This document shows positions 25,958 through 34,757 of a DNA stretch of 64,000 nt, one piece after another. Made by a program: the position numbers and the translations under genes. Position 1 is the stretch's first letter. Each line of letters starts with the position of its first letter. This DNA comes from Pirellulaceae bacterium (GTDB taxonomy: Bacteria; Planctomycetota; Planctomycetia; Pirellulales; Pirellulaceae): assembly GCA_018402565.1 (NCBI GenBank), contig JAGYIQ010000004.1, positions 372,001-436,000 on the forward strand, given 5' to 3'. The notes under the pieces were generated by a model. That model saw nothing but the letters and a program-made list of their open reading frames with translations, was not told the origin of the DNA and ran no database searches.

Positions 25958-26055
25958 GGCTGGTTGATTTTTCCAGACTTGCACGCGAATTCGTGGCCCG
26001 ATTCAATAAAGTCGAGCGAAAACACGGCGTTTTCGCATCAATCGAAATGCTTGAG
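25958..26055 (+). mobile_element. 127-bp TIR element, truncated copy A
   Basis: This holds the first 98 bases of the element (GGCTGGTTGATTTTTCC end present); the 3' part is missing because copy B starts directly after it. The internal hairpin GCGAAAAC/GTTTTCGC with a 5-base loop is intact. Confidence 0.8.
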
Positions 26056-26182
26056 GGCTGGTTGATTTTTCCAGACTTGCATGCGAATTCGTCGCCCGAT
26101 TCAATAAAGTCGCGCGAAAACACGGCGTTTTCGCATCAATCGAAATGCTTGACGCATTCCGCTACGGAAAAATCAACTAGCC
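26056..26182 (+). mobile_element. 127-bp TIR element, full copy B
   Basis: A complete 127-base copy with ends GGCTGGTTGATTTTTCC and GGAAAAATCAACTAGCC, which are inverted repeats of 17 bases with one mismatch. It encodes nothing credible. A 35-base repeat of its 3' end (26183-26217) follows directly. Confidence 0.85.
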
Positions 26183-26217
26183 ATTGACGCGTTCCGCTGC
26201 GGAAAAATCGACCAGCC
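26183..26217 (+). repeat. 35-bp duplicate of the element 3' end
   Basis: This repeats the last 35 bases of the preceding copy (ATTGACGCGTTCCGCTGCGG, then AAAAATCGACCAGCC). The same kind of extra 35-base tail follows the copy at 39039-39165. Confidence 0.8.
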
Positions 26218-26418
26218 GCAAAGGGGCGAATGGCGGGCCGGTAACAAGTCGGTTCAGGGAGTCGCCAGCCCTTGCCGGAGCCTGGGGGATGGCCGACGGC
26301 GGGGGACGCCTTATACTGGCAAGTTAGGGAGATTCGGGCCTGCAAACCAGCGACGGGGCGAGACGCTGGGGTGGGTCGCCGGTCGCGAGCGGCGGGAAGC
26401 GTGTGAAGGTCATTTGCC

Positions 26419-27489
26419 ATGATGTTGTGGGTACTGAGAGTTATCTTTATTTTGTTGGCGGGCAGCGTCGGGCTGACCTGGACCAAGCTGGATCTGCCGT
26501 TCCTGACCTACGGGTATTATTGGATCCTGCCCGTGACGCTGCTGGCGGCGCTCCTGGTGATTGCTGCGGATGTCCTGATCAAGGAGAAGCGGATCGATTC
26601 CCTCAGCAGCATCTACTTCGGGATCATCGTCGGCCTGTTTTTGAACTTCATGGCGATGTTGGCATTGGATCCCTACTTCAACCAATTGATCTCGGCGAAT
26701 GAGGCCAACGGCCAAGCGATCCGCACGGCCATTTCGCTGTCGATGGGCATTACACTCTGCTACATCACCACCAGCTTCATCATTCAAACCAAAGACGACT
26801 TCCGGTTTATCGTCCCGTACGTCCAGTTCGCTCGCGAAGTCCGTGGTGGCCGCCCCTACGTGCTGGATACCAGCGCGATCATCGATGGTCGTATCGCTGA
26901 CGTCGTGCAAGTGGGGATCATTGATCACAAGTTGATCGTGCCCCAGTTTGTCCTGGCGGAACTGCAAGCGATCGCGGATAGCACCGACAAGCTACGCCGA
27001 GCCCGTGGTCGCCGCGGCCTGGACGTGCTCAGTCGCATGCAAGCGGATAAAGACATCGACCTGTCGATCGATGATCGCGATCACGCCGATCTCAGCAAAA
27101 TGCCGGTCGATCAACGCCTCGTCCAGCTGGCTCTGCAGTTGGAAGCCAAGATCGTGACCAACGATTACAACTTGAACAAAGTGGCCAAGCTGCACAACGT
27201 CCAAGTCGTGAACCTGAACGACTTAGCGAACGCGATGAAGTCGATCTTCCTGCCGGGCGAGAAGCTGTCGACGCGCATCGTGCGGCCGGGCGAAAGTGCG
27301 GGGCAGGGCATTGGCTACTTGGAAGATGGGACAATGATCGTGGTCGAAGGTGCGCGGGACCTGATCGGCAAAGACATCTCGGCCTCGGTGACCAGCGTGC
27401 TGCAGACCAGTGCCGGCCGCATGATCTTCGGCACCTTGGAGCAGGTGCTCTCGTCCAAGGATCAGGCTTCCTCCAAGCCCAACCGGTAG
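26419..27489 (+). CDS. Membrane PIN-TRAM domain protein (YacL-like)
   Basis: This 356-residue protein has four membrane segments in the first 125 residues, then a PIN nuclease-fold domain (YVLDTSAIIDGRIADV; acidic residues also in VTNDYNLNKVAKLHNV), then a TRAM domain (about residues 280-345). The order matches the YacL family of membrane-anchored PIN-TRAM proteins, presumed RNases. AAGG lies about ten bases before the ATG. Its 3' end overlaps the convergent epimerase gene by 28 bases. Confidence 0.9.
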   Translation: MMLWVLRVIFILLAGSVGLTWTKLDLPFLTYGYYWILPVTLLAALLVIAADVLIKEKRIDSLSSIYFGIIVGLFLNFMAMLALDPYFNQLISANEANGQAIRTAISLSMGITLCYITTSFIIQTKDDFRFIVPYVQFAREVRGGRPYVLDTSAIIDGRIADVVQVGIIDHKLIVPQFVLAELQAIADSTDKLRRARGRRGLDVLSRMQADKDIDLSIDDRDHADLSKMPVDQRLVQLALQLEAKIVTNDYNLNKVAKLHNVQVVNLNDLANAMKSIFLPGEKLSTRIVRPGESAGQGIGYLEDGTMIVVEGARDLIGKDISASVTSVLQTSAGRMIFGTLEQVLSSKDQASSKPNR

Positions 27490-28367
27490 TTGGGAAACTG
27501 CCAGGGGCCGCGGAACCAGTCTTGCAGACGCGTGGTATCGATCTGTTTTTGGCCCGCCGTTCGACCGCCCTCTTCGGTGAACTGCGGTGCAGGACAACCG
27601 TAACGCTGGGCCAAATGATCGTAAAAGGCTTGCCGCCGGATGGGCTGGCCATCGGCCACGTTGAGTACTGGCCAAGCGGGCGGATCGACCGCAGCCTGCC
27701 GTAAGATGGTGGCGGCATCGACCACATGGATCAAGTTCAACAAGCCCTGGCCACTGCCCGCGATCGGTTGGCCGTTCTGCAGTCGGCTCAAGTTGGGGAT
27801 GCGTTCCACGGAATAGATCCCGGCCAGGCGGAAGATGGTGTACGGCACCGACGCTTGCTGGGCCAGCAACGCCTCACACGCCAGACTGGCGGCGGCGCCG
27901 TCGCGTTGAGCCGCCACTGGCCAGTTTTCATCGACGCGTGGAATGACATCGGTTGCCCCACCGTCGGTCTGGTAGACCCCCGTGGTACTGACGAAGAGGA
28001 CGCGGGACGAGGCGTGGGTGTTCGCGTGAGGCGGAGCCAGTGCCTCGACGGAGCCCTGTGGAGCACGCTGCGCCAGCAACACGGCGGCTTGTGTGGCGGC
28101 TTGATAGATCGCTTGATGGTCGCTCCCTTGTCGGCGATCGTTGCCAATGCACACGGTGATGGAGCGGAAAGCTGGCCAAGTTTTTTGTTGAGCAAACTCC
28201 GCCCAGTCCCCATGGTCGGCTTGTACGGCGTGGATACCTTCCGATTGCAATCGAGCGACCTTTTCGGGATCGCGCGAAGTCGTCCAGACCTGCTGGCCGT
28301 CGGCCACCCATTGTCGCGCGAGCACTTGTCCCAAAAAGCCGCAACCAAAAATAAAGTGATGGTCCAT
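27462..28367 (-). CDS. NAD(P)-dependent epimerase/dehydratase-like protein
   Basis: This 301-residue protein has an extended short-chain dehydrogenase fold: an N-terminal dinucleotide-binding loop (HHFIFGCGFLGQVLARQW), VLFVSTTGVYQTDGG near the middle, and YTIFRLAGIYSVERIPNLSRL in the substrate part. The classic YxxxK pair is not evident, so it may be an atypical member of the family, such as an NAD-binding epimerase resembling YeeZ-type proteins. ATG 28367 begins the Rossmann strand and was chosen over an upstream start at 28436. It is divergent from gluQ with a 53-base gap. Confidence 0.82.
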   Translation of the reverse strand: MDHHFIFGCGFLGQVLARQWVADGQQVWTTSRDPEKVARLQSEGIHAVQADHGDWAEFAQQKTWPAFRSITVCIGNDRRQGSDHQAIYQAATQAAVLLAQRAPQGSVEALAPPHANTHASSRVLFVSTTGVYQTDGGATDVIPRVDENWPVAAQRDGAAASLACEALLAQQASVPYTIFRLAGIYSVERIPNLSRLQNGQPIAGSGQGLLNLIHVVDAATILRQAAVDPPAWPVLNVADGQPIRRQAFYDHLAQRYGCPAPQFTEEGGRTAGQKQIDTTRLQDWFRGPWQFPNYRLGLEEA

Positions 28368-28420
28368 AAATTGCCAGATCGCTCCCTGCAGGAAAATGCC
28401 GCCGCTATATACTACGTGAC

Positions 28421-29605
28421 ATGAGCGAAGCCACAACCCACAGACCTGCGACCGTCGGACGCTTGGCCCCCAGTCCCACGGGTGCCCAGCATGTCGGCAA
28501 TGCTCGGACGTATCTCTGGGCGTGGCTCAGTGCTCGGTTGCAAGGCGGTCGGCTGTGGCTGCGGATCGAGGACATCGACTCGCCGAGGGTCAAACCCTGG
28601 GCCGTCTCGCAGACCTGGGAGGATCTCGAGTGGTTGGGCCTGGACTGGGACCCGACGCCGTCGACCATGACTCCAGTGACCGCTCCGATCACGCGGCCAA
28701 TCACAACGGATGGACTCGGTACCGACGAGTTGGCGTCGCCGGGTTGGCCGGCGGGCGTATGGCGTCAGACCGAGCGATTGGTGGTCTACACCGAGTTACT
28801 GGAGCGACTCCGTGCGTCGGGGCGGCTGTATCCCTGTTACTGCACGCGGAAGGACATTGAGACGGCGGCCAGTGCCCCGCACCGGGAGGATCATCATCTG
28901 CGGTACCCGGACACCTGCCGCGAGAACCCTTGTCCAGCGGAGTTGTTTCCGCACTCGGCGACCACGGAGAGCGGAACCGAATCCACCGCGTTCGGGAATC
29001 TCCAACCGAATCGGCCGTTCGCCTGGCGGTTTCGCTGCCAGGAGGAAGTTATCCGTTTTTACGACGCGGTTTGTGGTGAACAAACTTCGCGGCCGCATCG
29101 CGACTTGGGCGACTTTGTGATCGGCAAAAGCTTTCCCCAAGTGGCCTATCAATTGGCGGTGGTGGTGGACGATCACCAGATGGGTGTGACGGAGGTGATT
29201 CGCGGGGACGACCTGATCCCCAGTACCTTTTGGCAGTTGGAACTGTACCAGGCCTTGGGTTGGTCCCCGCCGCGTTTCTGTCATGTGCCGTTGGTGGTGG
29301 GACCGGACGGACGACGTCTGGCCAAACGTCATGGCGATACGCGGCTCTCCGAAATTCGTCGGCGGGGCCTGGGTCCCGAGCGTTTGATCGGAATGTTGGG
29401 GCATCAAGGCGGTTGGCTGGCGTCCCCCGCGCCGCTGAGTGCGACCGACCTGTTGGAGGTCGTGCGCCAGCAGCTGCGGGAAGCAGGTTGGGACGCGTGC
29501 GTCAATTCGGCGGCGGAGTTTCACGCTGCCTTTTGGCGACGCTTACCCCGCCAGCCGTTGGTGCTGACCGATGCCCTGTGGCAATCGATCCTAGGCGGCC
29601 CCTAG
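28421..29605 (+). CDS. gluQ: Glutamyl-Q tRNA(Asp) synthetase
   Basis: This 394-residue protein is a class I glutamyl-tRNA synthetase-like enzyme without the anticodon-binding domain. It would attach glutamate to queuosine in tRNA-Asp. Seen: the HIGH-type motif in APSPTGAQHVGNART, LRIEDIDSPR, Cys-containing zinc site CYCTRKDI with a following C-R-E-N-P-C, DDHQMGVTEVIRGDDLIPST, and the KMSKS-type RLAKRHGD. It is about 90 residues longer than typical GluQ, with insertions around residues 70-100 and 150-200. Its TAG overlaps the TAG of the convergent gnd gene in a shared CTAG. Confidence 0.88.
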   Translation: MSEATTHRPATVGRLAPSPTGAQHVGNARTYLWAWLSARLQGGRLWLRIEDIDSPRVKPWAVSQTWEDLEWLGLDWDPTPSTMTPVTAPITRPITTDGLGTDELASPGWPAGVWRQTERLVVYTELLERLRASGRLYPCYCTRKDIETAASAPHREDHHLRYPDTCRENPCPAELFPHSATTESGTESTAFGNLQPNRPFAWRFRCQEEVIRFYDAVCGEQTSRPHRDLGDFVIGKSFPQVAYQLAVVVDDHQMGVTEVIRGDDLIPSTFWQLELYQALGWSPPRFCHVPLVVGPDGRRLAKRHGDTRLSEIRRRGLGPERLIGMLGHQGGWLASPAPLSATDLLEVVRQQLREAGWDACVNSAAEFHAAFWRRLPRQPLVLTDALWQSILGGP

Positions 29606-31056
29606 CGAGGTTGTTTGCGCAACTCCAGCCATTCGGTGTGGAAGGTGCCGGGCCGATCGTCGCGTTGGTAGGTGTGGGCACCGAAGTAGTCGCGCTGCGA
29701 TTGCAGGAGATTGACTGGCAACCGAGCCATGCGGTAGCTGTCGTAGTAGGACAGGGCGGCGCTGAACGCGGGAACCGGCAGGCCCAATTGTGTGGCGACG
29801 ACCACGACTCGGCGCCAGGCGTCCTGAGCGCGACTGACGGCCTGTTGGAAGTAGTCCGCCAGTAGCAGATTCTCCAGGTCGGGTTGTTGATCAAAGGCGT
29901 CTTTGATCACGTCCAAGAATTGGGCGCGGATGATGCAGCCGCCGCGCCACAGTAGGGCGCAGTTGCCGTAGTTCAAGTTCCAATCGTGCTCGCGCGAGGC
30001 GGCCTGCAATTGCACGAAGCCTTGGGCGTAGCTGCAAATCTTCGAGGCGTACAGGGCTTGGCGGACGTCCTCGATGAATGACTTGCGATCGCCGATCAAG
30101 GACGCAGCAGCGGTGGGAGCGGGGCCGGCCAGGACATTCGAGGCGCGGACCCGTTGTTCTTTCATGGCGGACAAACCACGAGCGAACACGGCCGTTGTGA
30201 CCAAGGTACTGGGGGTGCCCAGATCCAAGGCCAATTGGCTCATCCATTTGCCAGTCCCTTTGGCGCCGGCCACGTCCAGCACGCGATCGACCAAGTCGCC
30301 GTCGCCCAGCGGATCTTTGACGCTGAAGATATCGCGCGAGATTTCGATCAGGTAGCTTTGCAGCTCGCCGCGATTCCAATCATCGAAGACCTCGTAGAGT
30401 TCGCTGTTGGACAGACCGGCGGCTTCTTTGAGCAACAGGTAGGCTTCGCAGATCAACTGCATGTCGCCGTACTCGATGCCGTTGTGGACCATCTTGACGT
30501 AGTGGCCGGCGCCGCGTGGCCCGACCCATTCGCAGCAGGGGATGTCGTTGTTGGGACCCACTTTAGCCGCGATCGACTGGAAGATCGGCTTCATGATTTC
30601 CCACGACGCGGGCGAACCGCCCGGCATCAGACTGGGGCCTTTCAAGGCACCCTCTTCGCCACCGGAGACACCGCTACCGCAGTACAAGAAGCCCATGGCC
30701 TCGACTTCGGCCGTGCGGCGTTCGGTGTCGGCGTAGTGCGTGTTGCCGCCGTCGATGATCACGTCGCCGGGTTCCAACAGGGGTTGCAGTTGGGCGATCA
30801 GGGCGTCGACCGCTGGGCCGGCCTTGACCAGCATCATGATTTTGCGTGGTCGCTTGAGCGAACGCACGAGATCCTCCAGAGTGTGGCAGCCGACCACGCG
30901 GCGACCGGCGGCTTTGCCGGCCAAGAACTCGTCGGTCACCGACGTTGTGCGGTTGTAAACGGCGACGGTGTAGCCGCGGCTTTCGACGTTCAGCGCCAGG
31001 TTCTCGCCCATCACCGCCAAGCCAATCATGGCGAAGTCACAGGTTGCAGTACTCAT
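29602..31056 (-). CDS. gnd: 6-phosphogluconate dehydrogenase (decarboxylating)
   Basis: This 484-residue enzyme of the oxidative pentose phosphate pathway makes ribulose 5-phosphate and NADPH. It has the NADP-binding GLAVMGENLALNVESRGY, IIDGGNTHY, the catalytic region GSGVSGGEEGALKGPSLMPGG, HYVKMVHNGIEYGDMQL, and KGTGKWM. The length is normal for the family. ATG 31056 was chosen because it gives the usual short N-terminus; ATG 31065 and a longer frame exist. It lies 88 bases downstream of the HAD gene, on the same strand. It is cytoplasmic. Confidence 0.95.
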   Translation of the reverse strand: MSTATCDFAMIGLAVMGENLALNVESRGYTVAVYNRTTSVTDEFLAGKAAGRRVVGCHTLEDLVRSLKRPRKIMMLVKAGPAVDALIAQLQPLLEPGDVIIDGGNTHYADTERRTAEVEAMGFLYCGSGVSGGEEGALKGPSLMPGGSPASWEIMKPIFQSIAAKVGPNNDIPCCEWVGPRGAGHYVKMVHNGIEYGDMQLICEAYLLLKEAAGLSNSELYEVFDDWNRGELQSYLIEISRDIFSVKDPLGDGDLVDRVLDVAGAKGTGKWMSQLALDLGTPSTLVTTAVFARGLSAMKEQRVRASNVLAGPAPTAAASLIGDRKSFIEDVRQALYASKICSYAQGFVQLQAASREHDWNLNYGNCALLWRGGCIIRAQFLDVIKDAFDQQPDLENLLLADYFQQAVSRAQDAWRRVVVVATQLGLPVPAFSAALSYYDSYRMARLPVNLLQSQRDYFGAHTYQRDDRPGTFHTEWLELRKQPR

Positions 31057-31144
31057 CCGGTTCATACTTTCGAATCGAGGGCAGGGTTGGAAGTTGAGGT
31101 TGTACGATTTTGGCAGTGTTCGGCCGACACGGGGCCGCGGCAGA

Positions 31145-32014
31145 TCAGGGATCGACGACCGGCCAGGGCGGGGAGTCGGGCAGGGCGGCCGCAAATTCAT
31201 TCAGCAGGTCTTGTTGGTAGTCGCCCGCGAAGCGACCGTTGAAGAATCGCTCCAGTCCCTCGACGTGCAATCGTTCCCAGCTCTCGGCTTCGGCACCGGG
31301 CACGATGGGGAAGAACAGGCAGGCGTTGGCAACGGCGGCCTGGTGATCACCGGGGGCATCGCCAATCATCAAGCAGTGATCGGGGGCATACTGCCGAGCA
31401 TTGGCCAGATTCTCTTTCTTGCTGCCAGCCTCCTGTCCGCAGATGGCTTGGACAAACGAGCGAAGGCCGTGCTCGGCCCATTCGCTTTCCAGTGCCGCGT
31501 TGGGTGTGGCCGAGCAGACAAACAGGTCGGCCTGTTGGCTCATGCGGGCCAAGGATTCCTGGACCAACGGGAAGGGGGCGACGCCACTGACCATCCGTTC
31601 GATGTCCTCATTGACCGCCTGCGACCATTCGAGGGCGTGGGCCAAGCCCGCGTCACCGGTGGCAGCGACGGCCGCTTTGAGGGCCGGGTTGCCCAGCTTG
31701 GTCTCGGTCTTGACCCACTGCACCAGGCTCTCGGGCAGTGAGAATTGCAATTGCCGTTGGCGGATTTCCGGCCGCCGATTCAGCCACTCGATCGTCTCCA
31801 CTAGGGCTGGGAAGCGATTGATACCGCGGCTCTTGGAGTACAGGTTGACGAACTCGGCGGCCTGCCGGGCGTACTTGCTGACGCCCTGCAAGCCGTAACA
31901 GCGGATGATGTTGGGAATGAAGCACTCTTTATGCTTCAACTCCATCGTGTCGAAAACGCAGCCATCGGAGTCGATACCGATGAGGAAGTCCTGAGTCTTT
32001 TGGATCGGGTGCAT
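31145..32014 (-). CDS. HAD-family hydrolase
   Basis: This 289-residue protein has HAD motifs: motif I FLIGIDSDGCVFDT (nucleophile Asp in DSDG), motif II in LFVCSATPN, the motif III Lys in GSKKENL, and motif IV MIGDAPGD. Together these support a phosphatase-type enzyme, although the substrate is unknown. The cap between motifs I and II is large (about 140 residues) and helical. It sits upstream of gnd on the same strand, so it might act on a sugar phosphate (inference from position only). Confidence 0.85.
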   Translation of the reverse strand: MHPIQKTQDFLIGIDSDGCVFDTMELKHKECFIPNIIRCYGLQGVSKYARQAAEFVNLYSKSRGINRFPALVETIEWLNRRPEIRQRQLQFSLPESLVQWVKTETKLGNPALKAAVAATGDAGLAHALEWSQAVNEDIERMVSGVAPFPLVQESLARMSQQADLFVCSATPNAALESEWAEHGLRSFVQAICGQEAGSKKENLANARQYAPDHCLMIGDAPGDHQAAVANACLFFPIVPGAEAESWERLHVEGLERFFNGRFAGDYQQDLLNEFAAALPDSPPWPVVDP

Positions 32015-32380
32015 GACGGGTCAACCGCGGTTAGGATCGCCAGGGTAAAGGAACGGCCAGTTTGGGTGAGAACCCGTCGATATTAAAGCAGATACCGCGG
32101 CTTTCTCCCACTCCCCCGGCGACGGAAGGGCTCGTTGATTTTTCCAGACTTACACGCGAAACTACCGTCCAATTCAATGAAATCGGGCAAAAACACGGTG
32201 TTTTCCCATCAATCGAAACGCTTGACGCATTCCGCTTCGGAAAAATCAACCAGCCGCTGTTCACCAGGAGCTCGGCCCTTTTGGCGGCAGACCGAGAATG
32301 TTAAACTTCTGGCCCGAACGCTGGCCGACGATCTGTTTGTCGGGGCGCGACCATGAGAACCTTGTACTGGAGCGATTGCA
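32015..32380. other. Gene-free gap between HAD and apgM
   Basis: This divergent gap of 366 bases holds one 127-bp element copy (32129-32255). The remaining sequence has no clear promoter boxes. The last 40 bases contain GGAGCG, the likely ribosome binding site for apgM. Confidence 0.6.
32129..32255 (+). mobile_element. 127-bp TIR element, copy C
   Basis: A single complete copy, exactly 127 bases, with ends GGCTCGTTGATTTTTCC and GGAAAAATCAACCAGCC. It lacks the extra 35-base tail seen at the other two loci. It is more diverged internally than copies A and B. Confidence 0.85.
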
Positions 32381-33589
32381 ATGCCCACCTACCATGACTT
32401 GATGCGCGACCTGCAGGTCAAGAACGATTCGAAGATTGTCATGTTGGTGGCCGACGGTTTGGGCGGCCTGCCGATGGCTCCGGGCGGCAAGACGGAACTC
32501 GAGACGGCCAACACCCCGCACTTGGACGCCTTGGCGGCGGATGGGGTGTGTGGGCTGAGCATCCCGGTGTTGCCGGGCATCGCGCCGGGCAGTGGCCCGG
32601 GCCATTTGGGTTTGTTCGGCTACGACCCGATGCAGTTCCTGATCGGCCGCGGGGCCTTGGAGGCCACTGGCATCGGACTTGAGTTGCAGGCCCAAGACGT
32701 GGCGGTCCGCGGCAACTTTTGCACCTTGGACGCGGCGGGGAATATCTCCGATCGCCGAGCGGGGCGCATCGCATCGGACGAGAGCCTGTTGGTGGTGGAG
32801 AAACTGCAGCAAGTGAAGCTGCCGGGCGTGGAGGTCATTGTCCGCGCGGTGAAGGAGCATCGCTTTGTCGTCATTTTCCGCGGTGCGGGTCTGGGCGGGC
32901 ATGTTCGCGATACTGACCCGCAGCAAACGGGCGTCCCACCCTTGGCGGCCGTAGCCGATGACGCCGCCAGCCAACGCACGGCCGAATTGGCCAATCAGTT
33001 CGTGGCCCAGGCTCGGGAGTTGATCAAGGACGAACCAAAGGCCAACGGCCTGACCCTGCGTGGGTTCTCGGCCAAGCCGGCCATCCCCTCTTACCAGGAA
33101 CTCTACGGCCTGCGGGCTGCGGCCATTGCGGTCTACCCCATGTACAAGGGTCTGGCCAGTTTGGTGGGGATGGACATCGTGGGCCAAGCCAAGGATCTGA
33201 ACGAACAAGTCGCGGTGCTGGAACAGAACTGGCAGAAATACGACTTCTTTTTCTTACACTTCAAATACACCGATGCGGCCGGTGAAGACGGTGACTTTGC
33301 GGCGAAAGTCAAGCGGATCGAAGAGTTCGATGCCATCATCCCCGCCATTCGCAAATTGGGGCCGAGCGTATTGATCGTGACCGGCGACCACAGCACGCCG
33401 GCCTACTTGAAGGGACACAGTTGGCATCCCGTGCCGACCCTATTGCACTCGGATTGCTGCCGGCCGGACACCTGTACGACGTTTGGCGAAGACGCCTGCC
33501 TCCGGGGTGGTCTGGGCCAGTTCCAAGCCCAGTACCTGATGGGTTTGGCGATGGCCAACGCCGGGCGACTGTCCAAGTTCGGCGCATAA
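32381..33589 (+). CDS. apgM: Phosphoglycerate mutase, cofactor-independent, ApgM type
   Basis: This 402-residue enzyme interconverts 3- and 2-phosphoglycerate and belongs to the alkaline phosphatase superfamily. Signs: KIVMLVADGLGGLP (metal-binding Asp), ANTPHLDALAADGVCGLS, GPGHLGLFGYDP, RGNFCTLD, HFKYTDAAGEDGD, and VTGDHSTPAYLKGHSWHPVP (metal-binding Asp/His). The length suits the archaeal-type ApgM family rather than the longer GpmI. GGAGCG lies 12 bases before the ATG. It is convergent with DUF2071. Confidence 0.95.
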   Translation: MPTYHDLMRDLQVKNDSKIVMLVADGLGGLPMAPGGKTELETANTPHLDALAADGVCGLSIPVLPGIAPGSGPGHLGLFGYDPMQFLIGRGALEATGIGLELQAQDVAVRGNFCTLDAAGNISDRRAGRIASDESLLVVEKLQQVKLPGVEVIVRAVKEHRFVVIFRGAGLGGHVRDTDPQQTGVPPLAAVADDAASQRTAELANQFVAQARELIKDEPKANGLTLRGFSAKPAIPSYQELYGLRAAAIAVYPMYKGLASLVGMDIVGQAKDLNEQVAVLEQNWQKYDFFFLHFKYTDAAGEDGDFAAKVKRIEEFDAIIPAIRKLGPSVLIVTGDHSTPAYLKGHSWHPVPTLLHSDCCRPDTCTTFGEDACLRGGLGQFQAQYLMGLAMANAGRLSKFGA

Positions 33590-33664
33590 ACTGCCGGATG
33601 AAATTCGCGCGAACCGTTCGAGCCGTTCACGGAACTGGATCGAGCGTGGGGCATTTGGTCGGAC

Positions 33665-33687
33665 GGGCGAGCGCCGGCCGCTCGTCC
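33665..33687. terminator. Hairpin between convergent apgM and DUF2071 genes
   Basis: GGGCGAGCG and CGCTCGTCC form a 9-bp stem (one G-T pair) with a 5-base loop. There is no T run, so it could be a transcription barrier or simply a structure between convergent genes. Confidence 0.3.
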
Positions 33688-33698
33688 CAGTTCGGCGT

Positions 33699-34451
33699 TT
33701 AGGCCGGCTCGATGCGGAAGACCTCGACGTCGACGCCGGGCGAGGCATGGGCCAGATCTGGGGGGCGGGAGCCGGTCTCGATGCCGGCGGCTGTCAACAG
33801 ACCGTCGCGGAGCTGATTGACCTGGACCGGGGCGAACCGGTAGGGCGGGTGGTGGACTTGTCCCACGTGGATCGTGTTGTTTTTTTGCACGAACAGCAGG
33901 TATCGCTCGAGCAAGAAATGCTCGAGCGTCTCGGGTTGGGCGGTGCCCCACGCCGACGACGATTCCGCGGGCGTTGTGTAGGACACCTCCGAATGGACTG
34001 GGCCGCGGCGGCAGGTGTAGGTGTAGGTTTGAAGTGCGTCTGGGCCGCTGGCGTCAGCTGGCCCCGCCGAGCCCTGCATGTGGGCATAGTAGTAGGGCAG
34101 GGCCCAGCCCCAGCGGGCGGCCCACACGGCCAGACGTGAGTTGGCATCGAGTGAAAAAAAGTAGACGCCGGGCCGACCTTGATAATGGACGTAGGTCCGG
34201 ACATTGGTCTCGTAGAAGTTCAAGCCCCAGGTGCCCGGCGACCAGGCAGGACGGATCCGCCGCATTTTGAACGGCACCACCGCCGCGTAGGCTCGGCCGT
34301 GGTAGGTGTCGATCTCCAGTGGAGCGGGGACGAGGGCTCGCAGGACTTCCTGCGGCACCTCCCAGTGCAAGAACAGCAAGTCCCGCCAAGACTGGGTGCC
34401 CGCGTTGCGACCGGCGGGGCGACGGGCGGGTGTCGTTCGATCTAAGTCCAT
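33699..34451 (-). CDS. DUF2071 family protein
   Basis: This 250-residue protein matches DUF2071 (YqjF-like): the opening SWRDLLFLHWEVPQEVLRALVP, then TWGLNFYETNVRTYVHYQGRPG with VYFFSLDANSRLAV, and near the C-terminus FLLERYLLFVQ. No signal or membrane segment is seen, so it is likely cytoplasmic. The family's function is unknown. The gene stands alone, convergent with apgM and divergent from ruvX. Confidence 0.88.
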   Translation of the reverse strand: MDLDRTTPARRPAGRNAGTQSWRDLLFLHWEVPQEVLRALVPAPLEIDTYHGRAYAAVVPFKMRRIRPAWSPGTWGLNFYETNVRTYVHYQGRPGVYFFSLDANSRLAVWAARWGWALPYYYAHMQGSAGPADASGPDALQTYTYTCRRGPVHSEVSYTTPAESSSAWGTAQPETLEHFLLERYLLFVQKNNTIHVGQVHHPPYRFAPVQVNQLRDGLLTAAGIETGSRPPDLAHASPGVDVEVFRIEPA

Positions 34452-34757
34452 CGTCAGGCTCGCGGTGTGGAGGAGAGGGCAGCAGCGTGGCAGTTGCAGC
34501 CCCGGTTAGCATTATGCCCTCGCCGAGTCAGCCGCCCAGCGGTCGGCCGAGACGCGATTCGCTATCACGCCCGCTATGCGGCCTGCTATCCCGCCTCACC
34601 GACGCGACAACACGCGAGCCGGGGTCGGCTTGTCTGCGGCGAACCAATGCCTAGACTTGGGAACACCGTTGGACGACCGTCGATGGACGTCTCAACCGCG
34701 GCCCACCGCCGCGGTTCGTTAGGATGCGTTGCCCCCGACCACAACCAAAGCCAATCC
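34452..34757. other. Divergent gap with an 8-bp hairpin before ruvX
   Basis: The gap carries no recognisable gene. A perfect stem AACCGCGG/CCGCGGTT (34694-34701 with 34709-34716, 7-base loop) lies 42 bases before the ruvX start. The ruvX frame is open upstream to 34467, but that sequence has no family resemblance. Confidence 0.4.

Larger units (their letters stand above)
25877..26418. other. Gene-free gap with nested 127-bp element copies
   Basis: Most of the first half is made of element copies (25958-26217, listed separately). The rest (26218-26418) is G+C rich leader DNA before the PIN-TRAM gene. It has a TATACT-like box (26312-26317) without a clear -35 box. The open frames reading through the element copies are not considered genes. 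Confidence 0.6.

Noticed and set aside
25939..26187. Open frame reading through the 127-bp element copies
   Set aside because: The element recurs in three other places without keeping a common frame or start; its features fit a noncoding element better.
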